Of a stretch of 5,464 nucleotides of DNA, positions 1-5,429 are shown piece by piece. Location: the NCBI GenBank assembly GCA_022865555.1, contig JALHTD010000043.1, positions 1-5,464 on the forward strand. The letters run 5' to 3'. The translations under genes and the position numbers were made by a program. The notes under the pieces are model-generated. The model made no database searches and had not been told where the DNA came from. It saw only the letters and a program-made list of their open reading frames with translations. The stretch is from Thermoanaerobaculaceae bacterium (GTDB lineage Bacteria; Acidobacteriota; Thermoanaerobaculia; Thermoanaerobaculales; Thermoanaerobaculaceae). Within the stretch, counting starts at the first letter, position 1. Each line of letters starts with the position of its first letter.

Positions 1-1
1 C

Positions 2-1312
2 TTCGGCGATATGAAGCCCTATGTCTACAGGACCAGCGACTTTGGCAAGACGTGGTCACGCATCGCGGGCCCCGAGCAGGGACTGCGCGGTTATGTCCAC
101 GTGATCAAGGAAGACTGGGCCAAAACCAGCCTGCTCTTCGCCGGCACCGAGCTCGGACTGTGGATCTCGATCGACAGCGGAAAAACCTGGGCCGAATTCA
201 AGGGCGGCGATTTTCCCAGCGTGGCAGTGCGCGATTTGGTCGTGAACCCGCGCACGCAAGACCTCGTTCTGGGCACCCATGGCCGGGGCATCTGGATCAT
301 CGACGACATCACCTCCCTGCGCGGCCTGAACGACGATCTCTTGCAGAAAGAGGCGGCCTTCCTTGAAGCCACGCCTGTGACCCAGCGCATTCAGGGCCAG
401 GGCGGCTGGCCCGAGGGCGATGCGACATTTGCTGGCCAGAATCCGCCAGCCGGCGCCGTGATCACCTACTACCAGCGCACGAGGCACCTCTTCGGACCGA
501 TACTGCTGGATATCCTCGGGCCGGACGGGAAGGTCGTGGATACTCTGCCGGCGAGCAAGCGTCGTGGCATCAACCGCGTGAGCTGGAGCATGCGCGTGGC
601 GCCGCCGCGCGTGCCTCGGGCCGCCCAGGTTGCATTCAACGCCTCGCAAGGCCCTCGCGTCACACCCGGTACCTACACGGTGCGCCTGACCAAGGGCAAG
701 GAGGTCTACGTTACCAAGCTGGATATCGGACTCGACCCCCGCGCCACCTACAACCGCGATGATCGCAAGGCCCAGTTCGATGCCGCCATGCGCGTGTACA
801 GCTTATTCGGCGCCATGAGCGATCTGGTCGACAAGATCACTTTCACCACCACGATGGCCAATCAGCTGGCCGCCACGCTGCCGGAGAAAGACGCACTGCG
901 CGCTGATCTGACGAGCTTCTCGGCCGAGACCGAAGTGATTCGCAACAGGATTGTGGCGACCAAAGAAGGTGGCGCGATTACGGGCGAAGAGCGCATTCGC
1001 GAGCACACGGACACACTTTATGGCGCAATCATGTCCTACGAGGGTCGTCCGGCAAAGTACCAGGTAGAGCGTATCGACGCGCTGCAGCGCGAGCTGGATG
1101 ATGTGAAGAAGGAGTTCGATGCCCTGACGACCAAGACGCTGCCGAAGATCAACCAGGGTCTGAAGGCGAAAGGAATGCCGGAGATCGGTCCGCCTCCGGC
1201 AATGCCGGGCCAGCCGGTCGCCCAAGTATCGAGCGCCGATGTCGATGCGGCCTTCGCGACTTTCCTCGGCCGGCGCCACATACGAGTGGCTCAGGTGATC
1301 GAGAGAGACTAG
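2..1312 (+). CDS. BNR/Asp-box (VPS10/sortilin-like) beta-propeller protein, C-terminal part
   Basis: The gene is cut at the left edge of the window. The frame is open back to base 2, giving about 436 visible residues, so the ATG at 11 is probably internal. Two Asp-box repeats of the S-x-D-x-G-x-T-W type are visible: TSDFGKTW at nt 32-55 and SIDSGKTW at nt 167-190. They mark blades of a sialidase/sortilin-like beta-propeller. The strand GTHGRGIWIIDD follows (nt 272-307) and is typical of the last blade in bacterial proteins annotated as VPS10-domain or BNR glycosyl hydrolases. About nt 470-740 looks like an Ig/FlgD-like domain (GPDGKVVDTL, NRVSW, PGTYTVRL). The remainder, nt 770-1160, looks helical and charged. 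Family members are usually secreted and around 1000 residues long. Their substrate is unknown, and glycosidase activity is not shown by Asp-boxes alone. Third codon positions carry more A/T than in the downstream genes (about half in a sampled stretch near 962-1021). Confidence 0.88.
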   Translation, partial: FGDMKPYVYRTSDFGKTWSRIAGPEQGLRGYVHVIKEDWAKTSLLFAGTELGLWISIDSGKTWAEFKGGDFPSVAVRDLVVNPRTQDLVLGTHGRGIWIIDDITSLRGLNDDLLQKEAAFLEATPVTQRIQGQGGWPEGDATFAGQNPPAGAVITYYQRTRHLFGPILLDILGPDGKVVDTLPASKRRGINRVSWSMRVAPPRVPRAAQVAFNASQGPRVTPGTYTVRLTKGKEVYVTKLDIGLDPRATYNRDDRKAQFDAAMRVYSLFGAMSDLVDKITFTTTMANQLAATLPEKDALRADLTSFSAETEVIRNRIVATKEGGAITGEERIREHTDTLYGAIMSYEGRPAKYQVERIDALQRELDDVKKEFDALTTKTLPKINQGLKAKGMPEIGPPPAMPGQPVAQVSSADVDAAFATFLGRRHIRVAQVIERD

Positions 1313-1389
1313 CCCGGACCATTCACGAGTTGGCCCGCTGCAGCGCCAATAGCACGCGCGACCAGTGTGTCATTGTCCAGAATGTCTCC

Positions 1390-1415
1390 AGGACAGTTTG
1401 AACACACTGTCTTTT
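1390..1415 (+). terminator. Possible weak intrinsic terminator
   Basis: GACAGT at 1392-1397 and ACTGTC at 1406-1411 form a perfect 6-bp stem around an 8-base loop. A G-T wobble and an A-T pair can extend it outwards. Four T residues follow (1412-1415). It lies about 80 bases after the stop of the BNR protein gene. The stem is short and only half GC, and the T-run is short, so termination would be inefficient at best. TGTCC at 1374-1378 can pair with GGACA at 1391-1395 and would exclude this stem. That may be chance. Confidence 0.27.
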
Positions 1416-1567
1416 GGAAAGGTGACTCTTCATGCAGTTCCATCGATTTCTTCGACGAAAACCTTTCCGAGGACGAGGCGTGGCGCCGGCAAACCCTCGG
1501 CGACGCCGCCACCCGCCCCACAGGATCACGTATCGCAAGCTGACGAGGTAGGCTGCCCCTTCGCGCC

Positions 1568-1595
1568 TTGACGCCGCTCTGCGCAGCTCTACACT
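1568..1595 (+). promoter_or_regulatory. Sigma70-type promoter for the NlpE/META lipoprotein gene
   Basis: TTGACG at 1568-1573 matches five of six bases of the -35 consensus. TACACT at 1590-1595 matches four of six of the -10 consensus, including the key second A and last T. The spacer is 16 bases. Transcription would begin near 1602, giving a leader of about 50 bases before the ATG at 1654. An ATG at 1609 would then sit only a few bases into the transcript without a ribosome binding site, which supports 1654 as the start. The site is predicted by eye only. Confidence 0.5.
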
Positions 1596-1638
1596 CGAAC
1601 CCGGCAGGATGGGAGTCTCTTGTCCCTCGACGCGACCA

Positions 1639-1644
1639 GAGAGG
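1639..1644 (+). promoter_or_regulatory. Ribosome binding site selecting the 1654 start
   Basis: GAGAGG lies nine bases before the ATG at 1654. The alternative in-frame ATG at 1609 has no comparable site, and it would put 15 residues, including several arginines and a cysteine, ahead of an otherwise normal lipoprotein signal peptide. Confidence 0.6.
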
Positions 1645-1653
1645 CGGACAGCG

Positions 1654-2790
1654 ATGCGCAAGTACTTTACGGTGATTCTTGCAATCCCTGCCCTGATCGT
1701 CAGTTGCGCCGGCAGTCAAGCGCCGGCCGGCGACGCGGCGGGGACCCCGGCTGTGGCGGCCCTCGCCGGGAACGAGCTGCAGACCCCGGGGACCTGGTCC
1801 GGCGAGGTGCCGTGCGCCGACTGCCCAGCGATCCGCATGACGCTGACGCTGCGGCCCGATGGCGTGTTCCTGCTGCGGCGGACTTACGTGGGCGCCGCGG
1901 ACGGCCGCGACGAGTCATTCGTCGATCGTGGCCGTTGGGCCGCTTCGGAGGACGGCCGCCGGCTGGTTCTGCGCGGCGGCACCGAGGCGCCGCGCCAGTT
2001 CGCGGTGGTCGCGCCGAATCGGCTGCGCATGCTGAATAACGAGGGCAACGAGATCCGCTCCCGGCTCAACTACGAGTTGGTCCGCGCTTCAGAGATCGAC
2101 CCGATCGCCGACCGTGCCAGGCTGCGCGGAATGTTCCGCTACATGGCCGACGCGGCGCGCTACACCGACTGCCTTACCGGGCAGGACGTGCCGGTCGCCA
2201 TGACTGCCGACTACCTGGCGCTCGAGCGCGTGTACCTTGCGGCGAGAACGGACCCGGGGGCGCCGCTGCTGGTGACGTTCGCTGGTCACCTCGAGATGCG
2301 TCCGGCGATGGAGGGCGACGCCCTCGAGGAGACCGTCGTGGTGGAACAGTTCGACCGCGTGTGGCCGGGCGAGATGTGCGGCCAGACAATCGAGGGGAAG
2401 ACGTGGCGCCTGATCGAGCTGTCCGGTCAGGCGCTCGCCGGGGCCGATCTTTCGGCGGCACCGTTCCTGGTGCTCGACGCCGGGACGAAGCGCGTGCACG
2501 GCTCGACCGGGTGCAACCGGCTCAGCGGCTCCTACGAGCTGGACGGGAACCGGCTGCGCTTCGGTGCGCTGGCGACCACCCGGATGGCGTGCCCGCCCGA
2601 GGTGATGGCGGTCGAGCAGGCGTTCCTGCGGCTGCTCGAGGGCGACCGGTCGTGGGGGCTGCAGGACGGCACCCTGATCCTCGTGCGCGGCGGCCAGATG
2701 GTGGCGCGCTTTGCAGCCGGCGAGCCGAGCGTGACGCAGCGGCGCTCGCAGGGGCCGCCTGCCGAGCAAGTCCCGACGCCACGCCGTTGA
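1654..2790 (+). CDS. Lipoprotein with NlpE N-terminal, middle Cys domain and META (HslJ-like) domain
   Basis: The product has 378 residues from the ATG at 1654, chosen for its ribosome binding site and signal peptide. Residues 1-18 form a lipoprotein signal: a basic start (MRK), a hydrophobic core, and a lipobox-like LIVSC with the acylated cysteine at 18. It is therefore expected to be membrane-anchored facing the periplasm. Residues about 44-145 match the NlpE N-terminal domain (GTWSGEVPCADCPAI), with the CxxC at 54-57 known from the copper/envelope-stress lipoprotein NlpE. Residues about 150-245 form a second domain (FRYMADAARYTDC, GAPLLVTFAGHLEMRP) with cysteines at 173 and 242. I recall this type from uncharacterised proteins that also carry META domains. 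Residues about 247-356 are a META domain (GKTWRLIELSG, GSTGCNRLSGSY, TRMACPP) with the usual cysteine pair at 287 and 313, as in HslJ. A polar proline-rich tail ends the protein. A role in envelope stress or metal/redox sensing is plausible but inferred from domains. Confidence 0.87.
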   Translation: MRKYFTVILAIPALIVSCAGSQAPAGDAAGTPAVAALAGNELQTPGTWSGEVPCADCPAIRMTLTLRPDGVFLLRRTYVGAADGRDESFVDRGRWAASEDGRRLVLRGGTEAPRQFAVVAPNRLRMLNNEGNEIRSRLNYELVRASEIDPIADRARLRGMFRYMADAARYTDCLTGQDVPVAMTADYLALERVYLAARTDPGAPLLVTFAGHLEMRPAMEGDALEETVVVEQFDRVWPGEMCGQTIEGKTWRLIELSGQALAGADLSAAPFLVLDAGTKRVHGSTGCNRLSGSYELDGNRLRFGALATTRMACPPEVMAVEQAFLRLLEGDRSWGLQDGTLILVRGGQMVARFAAGEPSVTQRRSQGPPAEQVPTPRR

Positions 2791-2829
2791 CCGCTACCGA
2801 GCAGGCGCCTGAGATCGCTGCGGTTGACC

Positions 2830-2858
2830 TTGACACCACCGGTGCGTCGGTCCATCCT
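2830..2858 (+). promoter_or_regulatory. Possible promoter before the glycine-zipper gene
   Basis: TTGACA at 2830-2835 is a perfect -35 box. At 17 bases spacing lies CATCCT (2853-2858), which matches the -10 consensus at only three positions, including the important second A and last T. It falls in the 135-base gap between the META lipoprotein and the small membrane protein and would give a leader of about 60 bases. The weak -10 box makes this tentative. If it is real, the 2926 gene is not dependent on the upstream promoter. Confidence 0.35.
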
Positions 2859-2886
2859 CCTCTCCAACGTCAAGGAATGGTGCATC

Positions 2887-2899
2887 TGAGAGTCTCTCA
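2887..2899. promoter_or_regulatory. 13-base palindrome, operator-like
   Basis: TGAGAG (2887-2892) and CTCTCA (2894-2899) are perfect inverted arms around a single T. The one-base centre is too tight for an RNA hairpin over the full length, so a dimeric DNA-binding protein is the more natural reading. It sits between the putative promoter and the Shine-Dalgarno of the gene at 2926, a suitable operator position. A chance occurrence cannot be excluded, and no regulator gene is in the window. Confidence 0.3.
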
Positions 2900-2925
2900 A
2901 CCGGCGGTCCCCAAAGGAGGACACC

Positions 2926-3225
2926 ATGAACCTGATCAGCCTGATCATCAACCTCATCAGCGGCGCTGTTGGCGGCAACGCGGCGGGCGCTCTCATGAAG
3001 GACAAGAGCCTGGGCACCTTGTGGAACTCGATCGCCGGAATTCTTGGAGGCGGGATCGGTGGCGCGATCCTCCAGGCTCTGGTGCCCTCCTTGGCCGGCA
3101 TGGCTCAAGGCGGCGGCCTTGACCTCGGGTCGATTGTCGGCCAGATCGCCGGCGGTGGAGTCGGTGGCGGTCTGCTCATGGTCATCATCTCGTTCATCAA
3201 GAGCGCAATGGCACCGAAGAGCTAG
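2926..3225 (+). CDS. Small glycine-zipper membrane protein of unknown function
   Basis: A 99-residue product with an excellent ribosome binding site (AAAGGAGG at 2913-2920, five bases before the ATG). It has almost no charged residues except a KDK near 25-27, D66, K92 and a terminal PKS. It contains three related segments: residues 10-24 (LISGAVGGNAAGALM), 35-49 (SIAGILGGGIGGAIL) and 69-84 (SIVGQIAGGGVGGGLL). Each has the G-x-x-GG-x-x-x-G pattern that allows tight helix packing in membranes. The last is followed by a hydrophobic run (LLMVIISFI) and a lysine. No cleavable signal peptide is evident. I recall similar small proteins being annotated as hypothetical, and the layout is loosely like the GlsB/YeaQ/YmgE transglycosylase-associated stress proteins, but this is not a firm match. 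It lies between two lipoprotein genes. A membrane stress role, or a pore/oligomer-forming role, would be speculation. Confidence 0.8.
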   Translation: MNLISLIINLISGAVGGNAAGALMKDKSLGTLWNSIAGILGGGIGGAILQALVPSLAGMAQGGGLDLGSIVGQIAGGGVGGGLLMVIISFIKSAMAPKS

Positions 3226-3243
3226 GCCCCATTTTGCGGGGCC
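3225..3243 (+). terminator. GC-rich hairpin without T-run between two genes
   Basis: GGCCCC (3225-3230) and GGGGCC (3238-3243) form a perfect 6-bp all-GC stem around the 7-base loop ATTTTGC. It begins at the last base of the stop codon of the glycine-zipper gene. A second compact inverted repeat, CGCGG/CCGCG, follows at 3243-3254. No T-run follows, so it does not meet the intrinsic terminator model. It could slow polymerase, protect the 3' end of the upstream message, or reduce expression of the lipoprotein gene at 3295. Confidence 0.35.
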
Positions 3244-3294
3244 GCGGACCCGCGACGGATTCGCGCCGGCCGGCTCAGACAAGGAGACGGGACG

Positions 3295-3846
3295 ATGACC
3301 GTTAAGCGAAGCCTCACCCTGGTCGGGATCCTGGTGCTGGTCGGCTGCGCGACGTCGTTCAGTCCGGATCGGATCCGCAGCGAGATCGCCGCTCAGACGG
3401 GTGCCGACCCCCAGGGGATACTCGAGTTCACCCTCGGGCCGACCATGCTGTCGCTCGCCCGTACCCTGTTCCCGCGCAGCTCGGCGGAGGCCGCAGGCGG
3501 CGCGCAGCCGCTGGCCGGCCTCAAGAAGCTGGAGTTCGCGGTCTACGACCTGCCGCCGGGGCGCGCGCAGACGCTCGACTTCACGCGCATGAGCGTCACC
3601 GGCTGGGAGCCGACGGTGCGCAAGCGTGACGCCTCCTCATCGACGCTGGTGCTGGTGCGCGGCGCGGAGGGCGACACCGTCGGCGACATCGTGCTGGTGA
3701 CCGCCGGCGAGAAGCAAGCGGTCTACGCCCGCTGGTCCGGTCGCCTGTCGCGCAAGCTGCCGGAGGCGATCGGCGACGCCGTCAGCCGCGGCGGCACGGA
3801 CGCTGCCAAGCGCGAGCTGATGTTGCTGACGGAGCAACCCAAGTAG
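3295..3846 (+). CDS. Putative DUF4252-like lipoprotein
   Basis: A 183-residue product with ribosome binding site AAGGAG at 3281-3286, eight bases before the ATG. Residues 1-18 form a textbook lipoprotein signal: MTVKR, a hydrophobic core, and lipobox LVGC with the acylated cysteine at 18. The mature part has a short helical segment (GPTMLSLARTLF), then LAGLKKLEFAVYDLPPG, then GWEPTVRKRDASSSTLVLVRGAEGD, and finally strands DIVLVTAGEKQAVYARWSGRL. This order, helix then a strand phrase of the type 'gLk.l.v.vyd', then a W-containing region ending in a strand pair, resembles DUF4252 lipoproteins, whose function is unknown. The family call is from memory of the pattern and should be treated as likely, not certain. 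Third codon positions are almost entirely G or C. It follows the glycine-zipper gene by 69 bases and may be co-transcribed with it. Confidence 0.82.
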   Translation: MTVKRSLTLVGILVLVGCATSFSPDRIRSEIAAQTGADPQGILEFTLGPTMLSLARTLFPRSSAEAAGGAQPLAGLKKLEFAVYDLPPGRAQTLDFTRMSVTGWEPTVRKRDASSSTLVLVRGAEGDTVGDIVLVTAGEKQAVYARWSGRLSRKLPEAIGDAVSRGGTDAAKRELMLLTEQPK

Positions 3847-3948
3847 ATCTCTTCGGCCAGCGCCGGGGACGAGGCGGCGGAGCACCGATCCTGGGTGTAG
3901 CGCTTTTCTTTCAAGCTCGCGTACGACCTCGGGAAGTCCACGAGCGCG

Positions 3949-3976
3949 CTGCGCACAAGGCTCCCGGTGCTATCCT
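3949..3976 (+). promoter_or_regulatory. Possible promoter with -10 TATCCT
   Basis: TATCCT at 3971-3976 matches the -10 consensus at four of six bases. A poor -35 candidate, CTGCGC at 3949-3954, lies 16 bases upstream. The start of transcription would fall at about 3983, next to an ATG at 3984. This is the usual geometry of leaderless messages in high-GC bacteria. It would also drive the SDR gene at 4083 with a leader of about 100 bases. The rest of the 3847-4082 spacer shows only a weak hairpin (CACC 3883-3886 with GGTG 3894-3897, followed a few bases later by TTTTCTTT), possibly a poor terminator for the lipoprotein gene. Confidence 0.38.
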
Positions 3977-3983
3977 CGCCGTC

Positions 3984-4043
3984 ATGAAAGAGAGCGTGCC
4001 GAAACATGCGCCCGGGGTCATCTGCCTCACGCCATCGTGGTGA
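3984..4043 (+). other. 19-codon mini-ORF, possible leaderless leader peptide
   Basis: A short frame starts at ATG 3984 and ends at TGA 4041-4043. The product begins MKESVPKHAPG and ends in a tryptophan. It has no Shine-Dalgarno, but its ATG sits seven bases after the TATCCT box, as in leaderless genes. It ends 39 bases before the SDR gene. No run of one amino acid suggests classical attenuation. It may be a leader peptide, a remnant of a lost gene, or chance. Confidence 0.17.
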
Positions 4044-4082
4044 GCACTCGCCGGTGCGCAGGCTTGAGACCGGAGCCCGGCC

Positions 4083-4889
4083 ATGACCTCACCGACCTAC
4101 CCCGTGCCCGTTCCTCCGGTGAAGACGCTGCTCGACTTCTCCGGGCGCGTGGCCGTGATCACAGGCAGCGGGAGCGGACTGGGCACGGGCATCGCGCGGC
4201 GGTTCGCCCAGGCCGGCGCGGCCGTCGTCGTGCACTACCGAACGAGCAAGGTGGAAGCCGAGGCGCTCGTGCACGCGATTCAGGCCGGCAGCGGGAAGGC
4301 CGTTGCGGTCGGCGGCGACCTCACGCAGGGTGCTGACGTGGATCGGTTGCTGGTCGAGACGCTCGAGGCGTTCGGCCGGGTGGACGTCCTGATCAACAAC
4401 GCCGGCACCTACCCGGAGAGCGGCGTGCTGGAGATGAGCGAGGGGGAGTGGGATTCCGTGCTGGAAGCCAACCTGCGCAGCGTGTTCCTGTGCACCCAGG
4501 CGGCTGCGCAGCGCATGGTCGCGCAGGGCGATGGCGGCGCGATCGTCAACATCACCTCGATCGAGGCTGCAAACCCCCAGGCCGGGCACTCGCACTACGG
4601 GGCGGCAAAAGCCGCGGTGGTCGCACACACCCGCGCCGCAGCGCAGGAGTTGGCCTCGCACGGGATCCGCGTCAACGCCGTCTCGCCCGGGCTGCTCTGG
4701 AGGGCCGGCATCGAGCGGGCCTGGCCGGAAGGCGTGCGACGCTGGCACAGCCGGGCGCCGCTCCAACGGATGGGCATGCCCGAGGATGTCGCCGACGCCT
4801 GTCTGTTCCTCGCCTCGCCCGGGGCACGCTGGATCACGGGAGCCAACCTCTTCGTGGACGGCGGCGTGATGGCGAAGCAGGTGTTCTAG
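4083..4889 (+). CDS. Classical short-chain dehydrogenase/reductase (SDR)
   Basis: A 268-residue cytosolic oxidoreductase of the usual SDR length. The Rossmann nucleotide-binding motif TGSGSGLG is at residues 27-34, D79 follows the third strand, and NNAG is at 105-108. The catalytic tetrad is complete: N130, S159, Y172 and K176 (YGAAK). The C-terminal phrase TGANLFVDGGV is typical of classical SDRs. The second strand ends in HYRTS (51-55), with an arginine rather than an acidic residue, which points to NADP(H) preference. The substrate cannot be read from the sequence. Sugar, polyol or 3-oxoacyl reduction are all possible, and 3-oxoacyl-ACP reductase (FabG) would be an over-call. A GGAG at 4072-4075, seven bases before the ATG, supports this start, although the 18 residues before the Rossmann strand are longer than usual. 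The gene is followed after 24 bases by a cupin gene, so the two are probably co-transcribed. Confidence 0.93.
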   Translation: MTSPTYPVPVPPVKTLLDFSGRVAVITGSGSGLGTGIARRFAQAGAAVVVHYRTSKVEAEALVHAIQAGSGKAVAVGGDLTQGADVDRLLVETLEAFGRVDVLINNAGTYPESGVLEMSEGEWDSVLEANLRSVFLCTQAAAQRMVAQGDGGAIVNITSIEAANPQAGHSHYGAAKAAVVAHTRAAAQELASHGIRVNAVSPGLLWRAGIERAWPEGVRRWHSRAPLQRMGMPEDVADACLFLASPGARWITGANLFVDGGVMAKQVF

Positions 4890-4913
4890 CGACAATCACC
4901 GGAGGAGGTTGCG

Positions 4914-5429
4914 ATGAACCTTACCGCCGAGCAGATCATCCGTCACTTCGACCTCCGGCCGCTCGCCAGCGAAGGCGGGATGTTTCGGCAAACCTACCTC
5001 GCGGCCGAGCAAGTGCCGCACCACGCCCTGCCGCCTCGCTACCCGCACGACAAGCCGCTCGGCACCGCCATCTACTACCTCCTGACCGACGCGCCCGACT
5101 CGTTCTCGGAAATGCACACGTTGCCGACCGACGAGATCTACCACTTCTACGCGGGCGACCCGGTCGACATGCTGCTCCTGCACCCCGACGGACGCGGCGA
5201 GCGCGTGCGCCTCGGCCCGGACTTCATCAACGGCCAGCACGTGCAGTTCGTAGTGCCGCACGGGGTGTGGCAGGGTTCGCGCCTCGCGTCGGGCGGCCGG
5301 TGGGCGTTGATGGGCACGACGATGGCGCCCGGCTACACCGATTCGGACTACGCGGGCGGCGAGCGGGCGGACCTGCTGGCGCGCTACCCACAGTTCGCCC
5401 CGGACATCGCGCGCCTCACACGAGTCTGA
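4914..5429 (+). CDS. Cupin_5 (DUF985) family protein
   Basis: A 171-residue protein of the family's usual size, with a strong ribosome binding site (GGAGGAGG at 4901-4908, five bases before the ATG). It begins with the N-terminal helix phrase of the family (TAEQIIRHFDLRPLASEGGMFRQTY). The family's GTAIYYLLT strand is followed by the first cupin motif: H68, E74 and H77 (EMHTLPTDEIYHFYAGDP). The second motif is VPHGVWQGS with H116. These residues could bind a metal. The C-terminal phrase is WALMGTTMAPGYTDSDYAGG, ending in LLARYPQFAPDI, as expected for DUF985. Members have no firmly established reaction; a sugar-related or small-molecule role is often proposed. Its position directly after the SDR suggests that both act on one pathway. 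Confidence 0.92.
   Translation: MNLTAEQIIRHFDLRPLASEGGMFRQTYLAAEQVPHHALPPRYPHDKPLGTAIYYLLTDAPDSFSEMHTLPTDEIYHFYAGDPVDMLLLHPDGRGERVRLGPDFINGQHVQFVVPHGVWQGSRLASGGRWALMGTTMAPGYTDSDYAGGERADLLARYPQFAPDIARLTRV

Larger units (their letters stand above)
1313..1653. other. Intergenic region of lowered GC with promoter and possible hairpin
   Basis: No gene can be supported in this stretch of about 340 bases. Its first half, about 1360-1470, is clearly less GC-rich than the flanking genes. Several short frames are open in it. One continues in frame past the TAG of the upstream gene to a TGA at 1541-1543, and includes a 53-codon ORF starting at ATG 1382. A 39-codon arginine-rich ORF starts at ATG 1432. 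On the opposite strand a frame ends with a stop overlapping the upstream gene's stop (CTAG at 1309-1312). None shows a convincing codon pattern together with a ribosome binding site. The right part holds the promoter and ribosome binding site of the next gene, listed separately. Confidence 0.6.

Noticed and set aside
56..649. Minus-strand open frame within the BNR protein gene
   Set aside because: It lies opposite a stretch with clear Asp-boxes and has no ribosome binding site or domain of its own.
1432..1551. 39-codon arginine-rich ORF with GGAAAGG nine bases upstream of its ATG
   Set aside because: The ribosome binding site is fair, but third codon positions are mixed and the arginine/proline richness is typical of shifted frames in GC-rich DNA.
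1609..1653. Upstream in-frame ATG at 1609 as the start of the NlpE/META lipoprotein
   Set aside because: It lacks a ribosome binding site, lies almost at the predicted transcription start, and would place 15 polar residues before a normal lipoprotein signal peptide.
2361..3122. Long + strand frame overlapping the end of the lipoprotein gene and the glycine-zipper gene
   Set aside because: It is arginine/alanine-rich shadow coding across two well-supported genes and has no recognisable domain.
4037..4336. Open frame overlapping the start of the SDR gene in another frame
   Set aside because: It is arginine-rich with no motif, while the SDR frame contains the full Rossmann signature.
4089..4895. 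Long open frame on the minus strand opposite the SDR gene
   Set aside because: It mirrors the SDR gene in GC-rich DNA, has a histidine/arginine-rich composition with no family features, and overlaps a gene with a complete catalytic motif set.
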